This document shows positions 17,277 to 27,639 of a DNA stretch of 64,000 nt, piece by piece. Source of the DNA: Myxococcota bacterium (GTDB taxonomy: Bacteria > Myxococcota > XYA12-FULL-58-9 > JALHOP01); NCBI GenBank assembly GCA_022842935.1, contig JALHOP010000015.1, forward strand, positions 62,001 through 126,000. Direction: 5' to 3'. The notes beneath the pieces were generated by a model. It was given only the letters and a program-made list of their open reading frames with translations. It was not told where the DNA came from and ran no database searches. A program made the position numbers and the translations under genes. How positions within the stretch are numbered: position 1 is the first letter of the stretch; each line of letters opens with the position of its first letter.

Positions 17277-18020
17277 ATGGCATCGACGGTAGCGAACGAC
17301 GCAAACCTCGCGAAAGTGGCCAAGCAGAATCACGCCATGGGTTGGGTCCGTGGGTTCGTCACGTCGTCGATCGGCGCCAAATACGTGATGGCGGCGTCGG
17401 GCCTGGCGCTCGTCGGTTTCGTGCTCGTGCACATGGTCGGCAATCTCCAGGTCTTTCTCGGGTGGGAGAAACTCAACGCCTACGCCGCCTTCTTGAAGTC
17501 GACGGGCTCGCTCTTATGGGTGGCCCGTATCGGTCTCCTGGTGGCGGTCCTTGCGCACATCGTCTCGGGCCTGCGCCTTGCTTACCTCAACAAGCAGGCG
17601 CGTCCCGTCCGTTATCGCAAGCAGACGTCGATGCACACGAACGTCTTCGCGCGCACAATGGCGGTGAGCGGCCTCATCGTGGTGGCGTTCATCGTCTATC
17701 ATCTGCTGCACTTCACTCTGGGGGTCACGAACCCGGCAGACTACGCGCTCGAAGATCCACTGGGGCGCCACGACGTCTATTCGATGGTCGTGCGCGGCTT
17801 CCAGCAACCCCTGGTCTCGGCGTCTTATATCGTGGCCATGGCGCTCGTCGGCATGCACCTGTCGCACGGCGCGACCAGCATGTTTCAGTCGCTGGGCCTC
17901 AATCACCCCAAATACAATAGTTTGTTCAGCAAGGTTGGCCCCGCGATCGGCGTGCTCGTCTTTCTCGGCAACATCTCGATGCCGGTAGCCGTGCTGCTCG
18001 GGTTCATCCAGCCGCGTTGA
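17277..18020 (+). CDS. sdhC: Succinate dehydrogenase cytochrome b subunit (single-subunit, b558 type)
   Basis: 247 residues with five predicted membrane helices (about 38-58, 80-103, 130-155, 178-200 and 220-243), as in Bacillus SdhC and Wolinella FrdC. Histidines in LVHMVGNLQV, FIVYHLLHFT and MHLSHGATS are the likely ligands of two hemes. There is no separate sdhD, as expected for this type. Family knowledge: such di-heme subunits usually work with menaquinone and move electrons across the membrane. The start ATG 17277 has a strong AAGGAG eight bases before it. It is followed 20 bases later by sdhA. Confidence 0.94.
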   Translation: MASTVANDANLAKVAKQNHAMGWVRGFVTSSIGAKYVMAASGLALVGFVLVHMVGNLQVFLGWEKLNAYAAFLKSTGSLLWVARIGLLVAVLAHIVSGLRLAYLNKQARPVRYRKQTSMHTNVFARTMAVSGLIVVAFIVYHLLHFTLGVTNPADYALEDPLGRHDVYSMVVRGFQQPLVSASYIVAMALVGMHLSHGATSMFQSLGLNHPKYNSLFSKVGPAIGVLVFLGNISMPVAVLLGFIQPR

Positions 18021-18040
18021 TGTAAGGAGCGATGGTCGCG

Positions 18041-19950
<1,910 letters not shown>

Positions 19951-19954
<4 letters not shown>

Positions 19955-20727
19955 ACATCACCCTGCATGTTTGGCGTCAGAAGTCCGCACGCGAGCCGGG
20001 CAAGCTCGTGACCTACAAGCGCGGCGACGTGTCCCCCGACATGTCTTTCCTCGAGATGATCGACGTCTTGAACGAAGAGCTGGCGGCCAAAGGTGAAGAG
20101 CCGATCGCGTTCGCTCACGATTGCCGCGAGGGTATCTGTGGCTCGTGCTCGATGATGATCGACGGCATGCCACATGGCCCTCAAGATTTGACCACCACCT
20201 GCCAGCTGCACATGCGCACGTTCAAAGACGGGGCCGAGATCACGGTCGAGCCCTGGCGGGCAGCGGCCTTCCCGGTGGTGAAAGACCTGATTGTCGACCG
20301 CGAGGCCTTCGATCGCATCATTCAGCAGGGTGGCTTCGTGTCGGTGAACACCGGCAACGCGCAAGACGCAAACGCCATCCCCATCAGCAAGGAAGCGGCG
20401 GACAAGGCGTTCGAAGCGGCGGCTTGCATCGGTTGCGGCGCATGTGTCGCGGCCTGCCCGAATGCGTCGGCGATGTTGTTCGTGTCCGCGAAGGTTGCAC
20501 AGATGGCCGAGCTACCGCAGGGCCAGCCGGAGCGCTACCGGCGCGCGAAGAAGATGGTGGACCAGCACGATGCAGAAGGATTCGGCGCGTGCCGCAACCA
20601 CTATGAATGTGAAGCGGCCTGCCCCAAGGGCATCAGCGTCCGCTATATCGCGCAGCTCAATCGCGACTATCTGAAAGCCAGCGTCGCGGTGGCTGAGCAC
20701 GCCGGTCGGTCCAGCGGACCAGGATGA
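19951..20727 (+). CDS. sdhB: Succinate dehydrogenase iron-sulfur subunit
   Basis: 258 residues from GTG 19951 (GTGA overlap with sdhA). The [2Fe-2S] ligands are in [16 protein letters not shown]; those of [4Fe-4S] and [3Fe-4S] are in [12 protein letters not shown] and the later [15 protein letters not shown]. It carries electrons from FAD to the heme/quinone subunit. The frame is open to 19861, but the extra part runs over sdhA and is rejected. The stop overlaps the next gene by four bases. Confidence 0.97.
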
Positions 20728-22523
20728 GCCGACGCGCGGCGCGAACCGCGCGGCAACGCGACACGAGTGTCGGCCGCACGGTCTTCTGTTGTGGCGTCGC
20801 GCTAGCCAGCATCGCGCTCCTCGTCGTGGCGTGTAGTCCAGAAAGTTCTGCACCTCGGGATCGTGGCGACACCGACCAGGGTGACACCCAAGACACGGAC
20901 GGTGACGACGATTCGGGCGGCAACGACGACGACGGTGCAATCCCGCCGCTCGTCACGGTCGACTGGCGAACCGTACGAGGTCCGCCGCTCGCATACATCG
21001 TCACTGCAGAGGTGGCGGGCGAGCCGTTTGCGCTAACCAGCACGGGGTTTGCGACCCGTGGCCCGTGCGTCGGCGACCTATGCACACTCACATGGTACGA
21101 CGACGCTGGCAACGTTCTGCGGCAGCACACAGACCTCGTGCCGGGTGCGACCGATTGGGTCTCGACCGATGGGGAGTTGTTCGCGGCTGTCGAGGTGACT
21201 GCCAGCTCGGTTTGCGACCCAACGGGCATAGCCCTCCCCACCTTCGAGGGAACCTGGGGGCTCTATAGCGTTGCGACCGGTGAGCGTCTGGTCGAAGTCT
21301 CACCGGTTAGCGTCGACCCCAGCTTCCCGGAGTCGACCTTTACGCGGCACGGCACCATTGTGCGGGTGGACCGCGTCGAACCGACGTCGTGTGCGGTCGA
21401 TGTGCGCGAGGCGCGACGTACGGTGGCCCCGTACGCCTCTCCGACCGGATTGTCTGGTCTCGACTCACCCTACGTAGAAGACGACACCGCCGATGGTCAG
21501 CTCATCGTTAGCTCGCGCTCCGGGCTGAGAATGGAGCTTGGCGTGGTACGCAGCGACGTCGGCGACAGCTACGTCGTCATCGAGCCCGACTTCCGCGAGT
21601 GGGCAAGCGCGCATGGCTACGTGCACGCGGTCGCCGAGTATCCGTTTCAGCGGATTGCTACTTTCACTGTCGCTACGCGCGGGGTCGACACGCTAGCTGT
21701 CGCGTTCGACGAGGAGGATTTCACGCGGAGCACGGCATCGTTGCACTGGGTCGCGGTCTGTAGTGACGACGCCACGCCACGCTGTGACTTACATGACACG
21801 CGAACGCGTGCCGTCCGCCGAGTCGACCTTGGGCCACGGCGTGTCGCCGTGCTCGCGGGTGCAAGCGATCTGTTGATGCTCGATGTCGAGGGCGGACACC
21901 TCACGCTTTTGGACCTTCGCAACGGAGCAGGCACGCAACTAGCGGGAATCGATACGGCGTATGCCGTGGGCGAGCGAGCCTTCGTGGCCACGAACAGCGA
22001 CACCGCTTTCGCGGTCACACGCGACGTGGTCGCGTCCATCGCCGAACGCCCGCGCGATGTTCTGCGCGGCGCCACTCAGGTCGTCCAGCCGCAGTCCGAC
22101 GTGGTCTTCGTGGTCTCGTCCAACCCAAGTGGCAGCCAGACGCGACTGCATGCATGGAACGTCAAGACCAACGTCCTCGCGCACCTCACCGACGATCTCA
22201 ACTACAACCCGCCCTTTGGTCGTCCATTCACCGCGGACACGATGTGCGCCGCTCCTGGCTTCGTGCGCAGCGCCGGACCACCGCAAGCCTCCGCCGCCCA
22301 ACCCGGCCGCTGGCTGCACTTCACCGAGTTCGTTCCCGACGTCGAGCCGAAGCTTAGGCTCTACATCGTGCCCGCCGACCTTTCGGCGTCACCGCGGCTC
22401 TTCGCCGAGCTGGTACCGGACGGTTGCGCCCCGCCCCTCGTAGACGCCAGCGACACGCGCTTCTGGGTCCCGGTGCCAAGCTCGACCGCGGGCGTGCGCG
22501 CAATCTTCGCGAGCTGGGATTGA
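20724..22523 (+). CDS. Large lipoprotein with Asp-rich linker, translationally coupled to sdhB
   Basis: 599 residues. A basic N-terminus and hydrophobic helix end in LLVVAC, a lipobox, followed by an Asp/Gly/Thr-rich flexible segment (about 40-72) that lets a globular domain stand off the membrane. The rest is beta-rich with repeated short strand-turn units and looks like a propeller or similar fold, but I see no family motif. The ATG overlaps the sdhB stop by four bases, so it is made with the succinate dehydrogenase operon. No link to respiration is evident from its sequence. A strong hairpin follows the stop. Confidence 0.72.
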   Translation: MSRRAARTARQRDTSVGRTVFCCGVALASIALLVVACSPESSAPRDRGDTDQGDTQDTDGDDDSGGNDDDGAIPPLVTVDWRTVRGPPLAYIVTAEVAGEPFALTSTGFATRGPCVGDLCTLTWYDDAGNVLRQHTDLVPGATDWVSTDGELFAAVEVTASSVCDPTGIALPTFEGTWGLYSVATGERLVEVSPVSVDPSFPESTFTRHGTIVRVDRVEPTSCAVDVREARRTVAPYASPTGLSGLDSPYVEDDTADGQLIVSSRSGLRMELGVVRSDVGDSYVVIEPDFREWASAHGYVHAVAEYPFQRIATFTVATRGVDTLAVAFDEEDFTRSTASLHWVAVCSDDATPRCDLHDTRTRAVRRVDLGPRRVAVLAGASDLLMLDVEGGHLTLLDLRNGAGTQLAGIDTAYAVGERAFVATNSDTAFAVTRDVVASIAERPRDVLRGATQVVQPQSDVVFVVSSNPSGSQTRLHAWNVKTNVLAHLTDDLNYNPPFGRPFTADTMCAAPGFVRSAGPPQASAAQPGRWLHFTEFVPDVEPKLRLYIVPADLSASPRLFAELVPDGCAPPLVDASDTRFWVPVPSSTAGVRAIFASWD

Positions 22524-22531
22524 GCCGCAAG

Positions 22532-22549
22532 CGGGGGGCTCTGCCCCCG
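22532..22549. terminator. GC-rich hairpin between convergent genes (terminator candidate)
   Basis: CGGGGG and CCCCCG form a 6-base stem around a 6-base loop, nine bases after the lipoprotein stop and before the end of the minus-strand lipoprotein gene. It lacks a U tract, but its position suits a bidirectional terminator. Confidence 0.5.
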
Positions 22550-22613
22550 GTCACTTGGCCACAGCGTCGCGCTGGGCGGCCCGGCACACTGCCAGGCCGC
22601 GCGTGCGCTGCCG

Positions 22614-23318
22614 CTAGATCGCCGCCGGTTGGACCACTTCGGTGATGGCGCTCGTCGCGCCGGTGGTTCCAAACTCGATGACCTCGTAGGTCACCTTGTC
22701 GTCCTTGCTCTTGGACTTGGCCATGCCGGTCACCGGAACGGCGTCGTGGATCCAGACCGTGCTCTCGAAGGTACCGACCGCGCTCTCGGTCTTGCTGTCG
22801 ATCTTCATGGCGTCGGTGAACACACCAGCGGGAGTCGTCACGGTGTCGCGGGCGACCTCGGTGGTGCTCACGTTCATCTTGAGCATGCCCATCTGATTCT
22901 TCGACATCATGCCGAGAACCATCGAGGGAGCTTCTTGGGCCGGCTCGTCGTTGTGCTTGGTGATGAAGCGCTTCACTTCCCAGGTTTCCGGCTTGTCCCA
23001 CGCCGCCGCGACGACCAGCATCTTGCCGATGTTGCGACCGTAGTAGTCGACGCGGTCGACTTCGATCCAGCGTCCTCCACCCTCCTCGCCGAGAACGCTA
23101 TAGCGGATGCGAGCTGGCTCACCTTTCTCGTTTACCTCGAGATACTCGACCCACTGGCCTTCCGCGTAAGGCATGCGGGATTGCTGAGCGGCGGGGAACT
23201 GTTGTGAACGCGCGGTGAAGTTGGCACGCCAGCTGTCGAGGTCGGTCTTGCGGGCGGGGTCGACAGAGGCACAACCGACGAAGATGAGTGCTGCAGCAAC
23301 AACGAGTGAACGAAACAT
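22614..23318 (-). CDS. Putative lipoprotein of unknown function
   Basis: 234 residues from ATG 23318, which has GGGAGAA eight to nine bases upstream. The signal MFRSLVVAAALIFVGC ends in a lipobox. The mature protein is mostly beta with a PYAEGQWVEYLEVNE segment and a later YEVIEFG strand; it resembles the periplasmic proteins with a single LolA- or lipocalin-like sheet only in overall composition. No known motif is seen. A 9-codon-longer open frame to 23381 is rejected on the strength of the ribosome site and signal peptide. Confidence 0.75.
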   Translation of the reverse strand: MFRSLVVAAALIFVGCASVDPARKTDLDSWRANFTARSQQFPAAQQSRMPYAEGQWVEYLEVNEKGEPARIRYSVLGEEGGGRWIEVDRVDYYGRNIGKMLVVAAAWDKPETWEVKRFITKHNDEPAQEAPSMVLGMMSKNQMGMLKMNVSTTEVARDTVTTPAGVFTDAMKIDSKTESAVGTFESTVWIHDAVPVTGMAKSKSKDDKVTYEVIEFGTTGATSAITEVVQPAAI

Positions 23319-23381
23319 CAGGAAATTCTCCCTTGAAGGTCCCGCTGGTGTTTCACGTGTCGCGGGGTGGTAGCAAATCAA

Positions 23382-24950
23382 TCAGCGGAGGCTGAAGATT
23401 TGGACCGGCTGCGCCTTGCCCTTCACCTTGGCGGGCTCGAGCCGCGTCGCGGTCGGGGGCGAGCCTGCGCGCATGAAGGTCGTCTCGTCGCTGATGACGC
23501 GTCCGGGCCCTGCGGCTCCAGCAAGGCGGCTCGCGAGGTTCACGCAGTCGCCGATGACCGTGAAGTCGAGGCGGCGGCGCGCGCCGATTGCCCCCGCGAC
23601 GCAAGCACCGCTCGCTATGCCTACGCCAATAGCGATGGGATCTTCACCGCGGTCTTTGCGCATCGCATTGAGGGTGGCCAAAGTCTCGTGCATTTCGAGA
23701 GCCGCGGCGACAGCATGTTTGGCGTCGTCAGGGCTATGCACCGGCGATCCCCAGACCGCCATCAACGCGTCACCGATGAACTTATCGAGAGTTCCGCCAT
23801 GGCGGAAGACGATCTCGACCATCAAGTCGAAATATTCGTTCAGGAGCGCGACGACCTTCGCTGGGGCCGTCTGTTCGGAGAGCGATGTGAAGCCACGAAT
23901 GTCCGCGAAGAGCACGGTGACCTGAGCCTCGGCGCCCCCGCGGTCGAGCTCGACGTCGTTGCTCATGACGCGCTCGACGACGAGTGGCGACAAGAAGCGC
24001 CCCAACGATTCGCGCGCCCTGCCCTCGTCTTCGAGCCGTCGCACCAGCAGTGCGTTGCCCACTGCGACACTCGCGCCGGAGCCCAACCCCGACAACATGT
24101 CCAGGTCGTCATTCGTGAAAGCGGACGCGTGCGAGGTGTTACCGACGTGCAACATGCCGAGCAGCCGGCCCTTGTCGATGAGTGGCACACACATGACCGA
24201 GCGCATGTTGGCGCGAACGATCGACATGGCCGCCGAGAAGCGCTCGTCCACCAAAGCGTCATTGGCGAGGATGGCCTCGCGCCCCTTGACGACACGGTCG
24301 ATGACAGTTCGGCTCACCATGACGCGCTGGGCGCTGTCCCCGTGAACGGAGCGCGTGGCGATGGGCTGCGGTTCGTCGTTCTCGTCCATGAGCAAGACGA
24401 CGCCGGTATCCGCGCGCACGAGCTCGAAGGTCACCTCGAGCATCCGCTGACACAGCGCCCGCACGTCCGTGATCGCCGTGAGCTCGCGCACGGCGGCGAA
24501 GGCCGCGCGCAGACGCTCGTAGTCAGTACGCAAACGCTGGGCGTCGTCGATACGCTTGACCGGCTCGAACGTCTGTACGGCGCGTGTCGCAAGGACGCTG
24601 GTCTTGCCCTCACGGCTCTCTGGCACGATCTGCAGGATGGTCGCGGCCGAGCCCGAGCCAGTCTGGAACGTGTACCTGCAGCCACCGAGCTCGAGCTCGT
24701 CACCTGGGACCAGGCGGTGCTTGAGGACACGCGTACCATTAACAAAGGTGCCATTCGAGCTGCCCAGGTCGTGCACCACCCAGTGACCGTCGATACGACG
24801 CAGGACTGCGTGATTTTTCGAGACCTGGACGTCGTCGAGGACGACCGTGTTACCCAAGCCTCGGCCGAAGGTGAGGCTCTGGCCGTCGAGCACCACGTCT
24901 TGGTGGACCAAGTTCTCTGGGTCGGCGACGGGGACGAGCCGCGAGATCAT
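23382..24950 (-). CDS. FHA-GAF-class III adenylate/guanylate cyclase
   Basis: 522 residues from ATG 24950. An N-terminal FHA domain (GRGLGN, SKNHA, SSNGT in the first 80 residues) binds phosphothreonine; a GAF domain (about 140-300) senses a small ligand; and the C-terminal third is a class III nucleotidyl cyclase. The metal aspartates are in FADIRGFT and FIGDALMAVWG. The Lys in LDKFIGD and the acidic residue in LDFTVIGD favour ATP over GTP, and Asn/Arg of VNLASRL stabilise the transition state. It should make cAMP under control of phosphorylated partners and a GAF ligand. A TTG at 24989 is a weaker start. Confidence 0.92.
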   Translation of the reverse strand: MISRLVPVADPENLVHQDVVLDGQSLTFGRGLGNTVVLDDVQVSKNHAVLRRIDGHWVVHDLGSSNGTFVNGTRVLKHRLVPGDELELGGCRYTFQTGSGSAATILQIVPESREGKTSVLATRAVQTFEPVKRIDDAQRLRTDYERLRAAFAAVRELTAITDVRALCQRMLEVTFELVRADTGVVLLMDENDEPQPIATRSVHGDSAQRVMVSRTVIDRVVKGREAILANDALVDERFSAAMSIVRANMRSVMCVPLIDKGRLLGMLHVGNTSHASAFTNDDLDMLSGLGSGASVAVGNALLVRRLEDEGRARESLGRFLSPLVVERVMSNDVELDRGGAEAQVTVLFADIRGFTSLSEQTAPAKVVALLNEYFDLMVEIVFRHGGTLDKFIGDALMAVWGSPVHSPDDAKHAVAAALEMHETLATLNAMRKDRGEDPIAIGVGIASGACVAGAIGARRRLDFTVIGDCVNLASRLAGAAGPGRVISDETTFMRAGSPPTATRLEPAKVKGKAQPVQIFSLR

Positions 24951-25007
24951 ATGGCGGCGAGCATCGCTCCACGCCGGCCGCTCTGACAAGCAGTTGCGAC
25001 GGGGGCG

Positions 25008-25580
25008 CTAATCAACCTCGGAGAGGCTGCTCTTGGTCCGAGCGGCGTCCCCCGCGACCCGCCAAGCCGATTCGCGCTGATCGCCCAACGGGCGCTTGAA
25101 CCAGTCCACGAACTCACGCCCCGTGGACAAGCCCTGACCAGTGACACCGGCTGCGACGGCGCTAACGACCTGCGGGAATGTGCGGCTGACATACGAAAAC
25201 AGATAGGCAACGACGCCGGCCTGGAAGCTACTCGAAATGCCCCACTCGGGGGGCAGGGACACACCCGATGCGGCGAGGCCCGCACCAACGACCGACGCGA
25301 GGCCTGCGAACGCTAATGTGTGAAGGATTGGCGAGCTCGTGACGTAGTCGAAGAAGTTCCGTCCTCGGCCTTTGCCAAGCGACTTGTCGTAGTACTCGAA
25401 GGCGGCGACCCCGACGGTCTTCGGCACGCTCCACGCAGTGCCGACGACGCCGCCGATGGCGCCCCCAGCGCCAACGAGGGGTTTCTCGAGCACGGGGCTC
25501 GAGCGGAGATCGACAACGCCTTTGTCCCAGAGGGGACGCATGCGGGTCCCCAAGGAGTCGGAGCTTTCGAAAAATGGCAT
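25008..25580 (-). CDS. Hypothetical protein with Gly/Ala-rich hydrophobic segments
   Basis: 190 residues. Two moderately hydrophobic Gly/Ala/Val-rich segments (about 40-60 and 88-112) could be membrane or buried helices; the ends are charged. No motif or family is recognised. It lies in the same direction as, and 57 bases upstream of, the cyclase gene and 42 bases downstream of the TPM gene, so it may belong to the same long transcription unit. Confidence 0.6.
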   Translation of the reverse strand: MPFFESSDSLGTRMRPLWDKGVVDLRSSPVLEKPLVGAGGAIGGVVGTAWSVPKTVGVAAFEYYDKSLGKGRGRNFFDYVTSSPILHTLAFAGLASVVGAGLAASGVSLPPEWGISSSFQAGVVAYLFSYVSRTFPQVVSAVAAGVTGQGLSTGREFVDWFKRPLGDQRESAWRVAGDAARTKSSLSEVD

Positions 25581-25622
25581 GGAGTGCTGATTGTCGTCGG
25601 GAAGCCCGCTCGGGTTGCGACC

Positions 25623-26240
25623 CTAACCGGCGCTCTCAGGGCGATCTGGAAGCTCGTTTACGTCGTCAGAGCGCCTCGGAAAGTCTTTCGCGAGCAAAGT
25701 ACCAATGTCGCGAACGACAGCTGCCACGCCGTCACCCGCGACACCCCGGTGAATGGCATGAACGATGGTGTCGACGTGTTTGTCCCAGGCGTCGGGCGCG
25801 ACGCGTGCGTTGATCCCCGAGTCCGCGAGGATGACGACGCGCCGTTCGGTCTCGGAGAGCATGACGAGAACGCCGGTCCGCTCCCGCGTCATGTGGACAC
25901 CGCGTTCCGAAAAGAGAGCCGCCGCTCGCGCTCGCGCCGCTGCATCCATGCGCGGGCGACCAGCGAGCAACCGCTGCATGCGTGAGGTCGAAACGAGCAG
26001 CCACATCATTCCGAAGAAGGGCACCTGCGCGAGCAAGTAATATGGGGCAGGTAAGTGCGGGACGATGAGGACCAGAGCCGTCGCACACGCAGCAGCCAAG
26101 AGCGCCGCGGCAAGAGCGCGCTCAGTGCCGTAAGTGGCGCTGCGCTCGACGTCGACGACTACGACTTCGCCGGACGTCGCCGCTTCGGCGTCACGAATCG
26201 CCGCTTCGATGGTCGCGCGCTCTCGATCCGTGAAGAGCAT
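25623..26240 (-). CDS. TPM-domain membrane protein (second of two)
   Basis: 205 residues. The N-terminal LFTDRERATIEAAIRDAEAA is the opening of a TPM (TLP18.3/Psb32/MOLO-1) domain. Two transmembrane helices follow (about 44-64 and 70-88), and the TPM sheet resumes with TGVLVMLSETERRVVILADSGI in the last half. The start codon overlaps the upstream TPM gene by one base (TGATG). Proteins of this kind are paired with LemA-type lipoproteins and a YgcG-like partner in many bacteria, and this operon has that order. The molecular activity is unknown. The ORF extends further upstream only over the Gly-rich tail of its neighbour. Confidence 0.82.
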   Translation of the reverse strand: MLFTDRERATIEAAIRDAEAATSGEVVVVDVERSATYGTERALAAALLAAACATALVLIVPHLPAPYYLLAQVPFFGMMWLLVSTSRMQRLLAGRPRMDAAARARAAALFSERGVHMTRERTGVLVMLSETERRVVILADSGINARVAPDAWDKHVDTIVHAIHRGVAGDGVAAVVRDIGTLLAKDFPRRSDDVNELPDRPESAG

Positions 26241-26992
26241 CACCATCCCCCGCTGGCGCCGCCGCCGCTCGAACGTCCGCCGCCGCCACCGCCGAAGCCG
26301 CCGCCGCCGCCGCCGCCGAAGAAACCACCCCCGGAGCGTCCAGACAGCAGGGCATTCCCAGCTCCCCAGAGTAGCCATCCGCCATAGCGGCGACGCCGTC
26401 CGAGGCTCGAGATGATGACGAAGAGAATGAAAAAGACAATGAGCGCCGGGGAGCTCGTGCGGCGCGCCCGGTGATGCTCCTGCGTAAGCTCGCGCGGCAA
26501 CTCCGACGCGTTACCGGTCGCGGCGGTCATCAGGGCATCGAAGGCGCGGTCGAAGCCTCCGATGTAGTCGCGGTTACGAAAAGCAGGTCCGATGATGTTG
26601 CGGATGACGCGGCCCGTGAGCACGTCGGTGATGTTGCCCTCGAGCCCATCACCAACCTCGATCCTGACGCGGCGGTCATCGGTGACGACGAGCATGAGCA
26701 GTCCGTCGTCTTTACCCTTCTTGCCGAGCTTCCAGGTGTTGAAGGTGCGGAACGCGACGTCTTCGATCGCGTCGCCGTCGAGCGTCGGCAAGATGAGCAA
26801 TGCCATCTGCGGCCCGTTGCCGTGTTGGTAGCTCGCAAGCTTCTCATCGAGACGCGCGCGATCTCCGGGCTCGAGCAAGCCCGCCAGATCAGTGACGTGC
26901 GCGTTGAATGGCGGCACCGCGTACGCGGACGCTCGTGACGCGCAGAGCAGCGCGGCACAGGCGATCCCCAAGGCGATGCCGCTGCGTTTCAG
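26240..26992 (-). CDS. TPM-domain protein with C-terminal Gly-rich tail (YgcG-like, first of two)
   Basis: 250 residues if translation starts at CTG 26992. A signal peptide (KRSGIALGIACAALLCASRASA) leads to a TPM domain (about 25-165: VTDLAGLLEPGDRARLDEKL, then DDGLLMLVVTDDRRVRIEVG and FDRAFDALMTA). A transmembrane helix (about 190-205) and a Gly-rich tail (GGGFFGGGGG pattern) follow. The canonical TTG start at 26971 would delete the basic residues of the signal peptide and has no ribosome site. CTG 26992 has GAGGTG five bases upstream and overlaps the lemA stop by four bases. Family role: uncharacterised envelope protein. Confidence 0.83.
   Translation of the reverse strand: MKRSGIALGIACAALLCASRASAYAVPPFNAHVTDLAGLLEPGDRARLDEKLASYQHGNGPQMALLILPTLDGDAIEDVAFRTFNTWKLGKKGKDDGLLMLVVTDDRRVRIEVGDGLEGNITDVLTGRVIRNIIGPAFRNRDYIGGFDRAFDALMTAATGNASELPRELTQEHHRARRTSSPALIVFFILFVIISSLGRRRRYGGWLLWGAGNALLSGRSGGGFFGGGGGGGFGGGGGGRSSGGGASGGW
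26255..26330. repeat. Gly-codon simple repeat (gcc/ccg runs)
   Basis: Low-complexity GCC/CCG triplet repeats on the plus strand encode the Gly-rich tail of the TPM protein. Such tracts are prone to length change. Confidence 0.65.
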
Positions 26993-27576
26993 AACTTCAC
27001 CTCGGGCGCGTTCGCGTCAGCTGGGTTCCCCGTGAAGGTCGGCCGCACGGCCTTGCCCCGCATTTTTGCGCCAATCATGCTCGGGAACGTCTGCACGGTC
27101 GTGTTGTAGACCGCAACGGAGTCGATGAAGCGGCGCCGGGCGACCGTAATGCGGTTCTCGGTGCCTTCGAGCTGCACTTGAAGATCGCGGAAGGCTTCAG
27201 TCGCCTTGAGCTCGGGGTAGCGTTCGGAGACGACGAGCAAGCGCGACAGCGCACTCGACAGCTCGCCTTGAGCCTGCTCGAAGGCCTGGAGCTTGGCCGG
27301 GTCGTCGATGGTAGAGCCGTCGATTTGGACGCTCCCGACCTTGGAGCGGGCCTGGACGACTTTCTCGAGAGTCTCTTGCTCGAAGTTCGCGGCTCCCTTC
27401 ACCGTGTTCACGAGGTTTGGTACCAAGTCTGCGCGACGCTTGTACTGGCTCTCGACTTCGGCCCAGGCGGCCTTGACCTCTTCGTCTCTCTGGATAACTT
27501 CGTTGAAGCCGCAAGCCGTTCCGCTAAAGAGGACGGCGAGCAAAGCTGCTTGGGCGGCAATCTTATCGAGCTTCAT
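26989..27576 (-). CDS. lemA: LemA-family lipoprotein
   Basis: 195 residues with a lipobox (FSGTAC) after a basic-hydrophobic start, then the characteristic LemA opening FNEVIQRDEEVKAAWAEVES and the long helix NLVNTVKGAANFEQETLEKV. The C-terminal helices include LVVSERYPELKATEAFRDLQ, a near-universal LemA signature, and NTTVQTFPSMI. Family role is not settled; LemA proteins occur with TPM proteins in envelope-stress-linked operons. An AAGGAG lies eight bases before ATG 27576. It is the first gene of the lemA-TPM-TPM set. Confidence 0.93.
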   Translation of the reverse strand: MKLDKIAAQAALLAVLFSGTACGFNEVIQRDEEVKAAWAEVESQYKRRADLVPNLVNTVKGAANFEQETLEKVVQARSKVGSVQIDGSTIDDPAKLQAFEQAQGELSSALSRLLVVSERYPELKATEAFRDLQVQLEGTENRITVARRRFIDSVAVYNTTVQTFPSMIGAKMRGKAVRPTFTGNPADANAPEVKF

Positions 27577-27639
27577 GTGGACGCGCTCCTTGCACAGGCA
27601 TAGAGCGCACTCGGTGGAGGGGGCGCAAGCGCTCAGCGA

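Noticed and set aside
23367-24986. 539-aa plus-strand frame opposite the FHA-GAF-cyclase
   Set aside because: The minus strand has complete FHA, GAF and cyclase motifs; the plus reading is an Arg/Asp/His-rich shadow.
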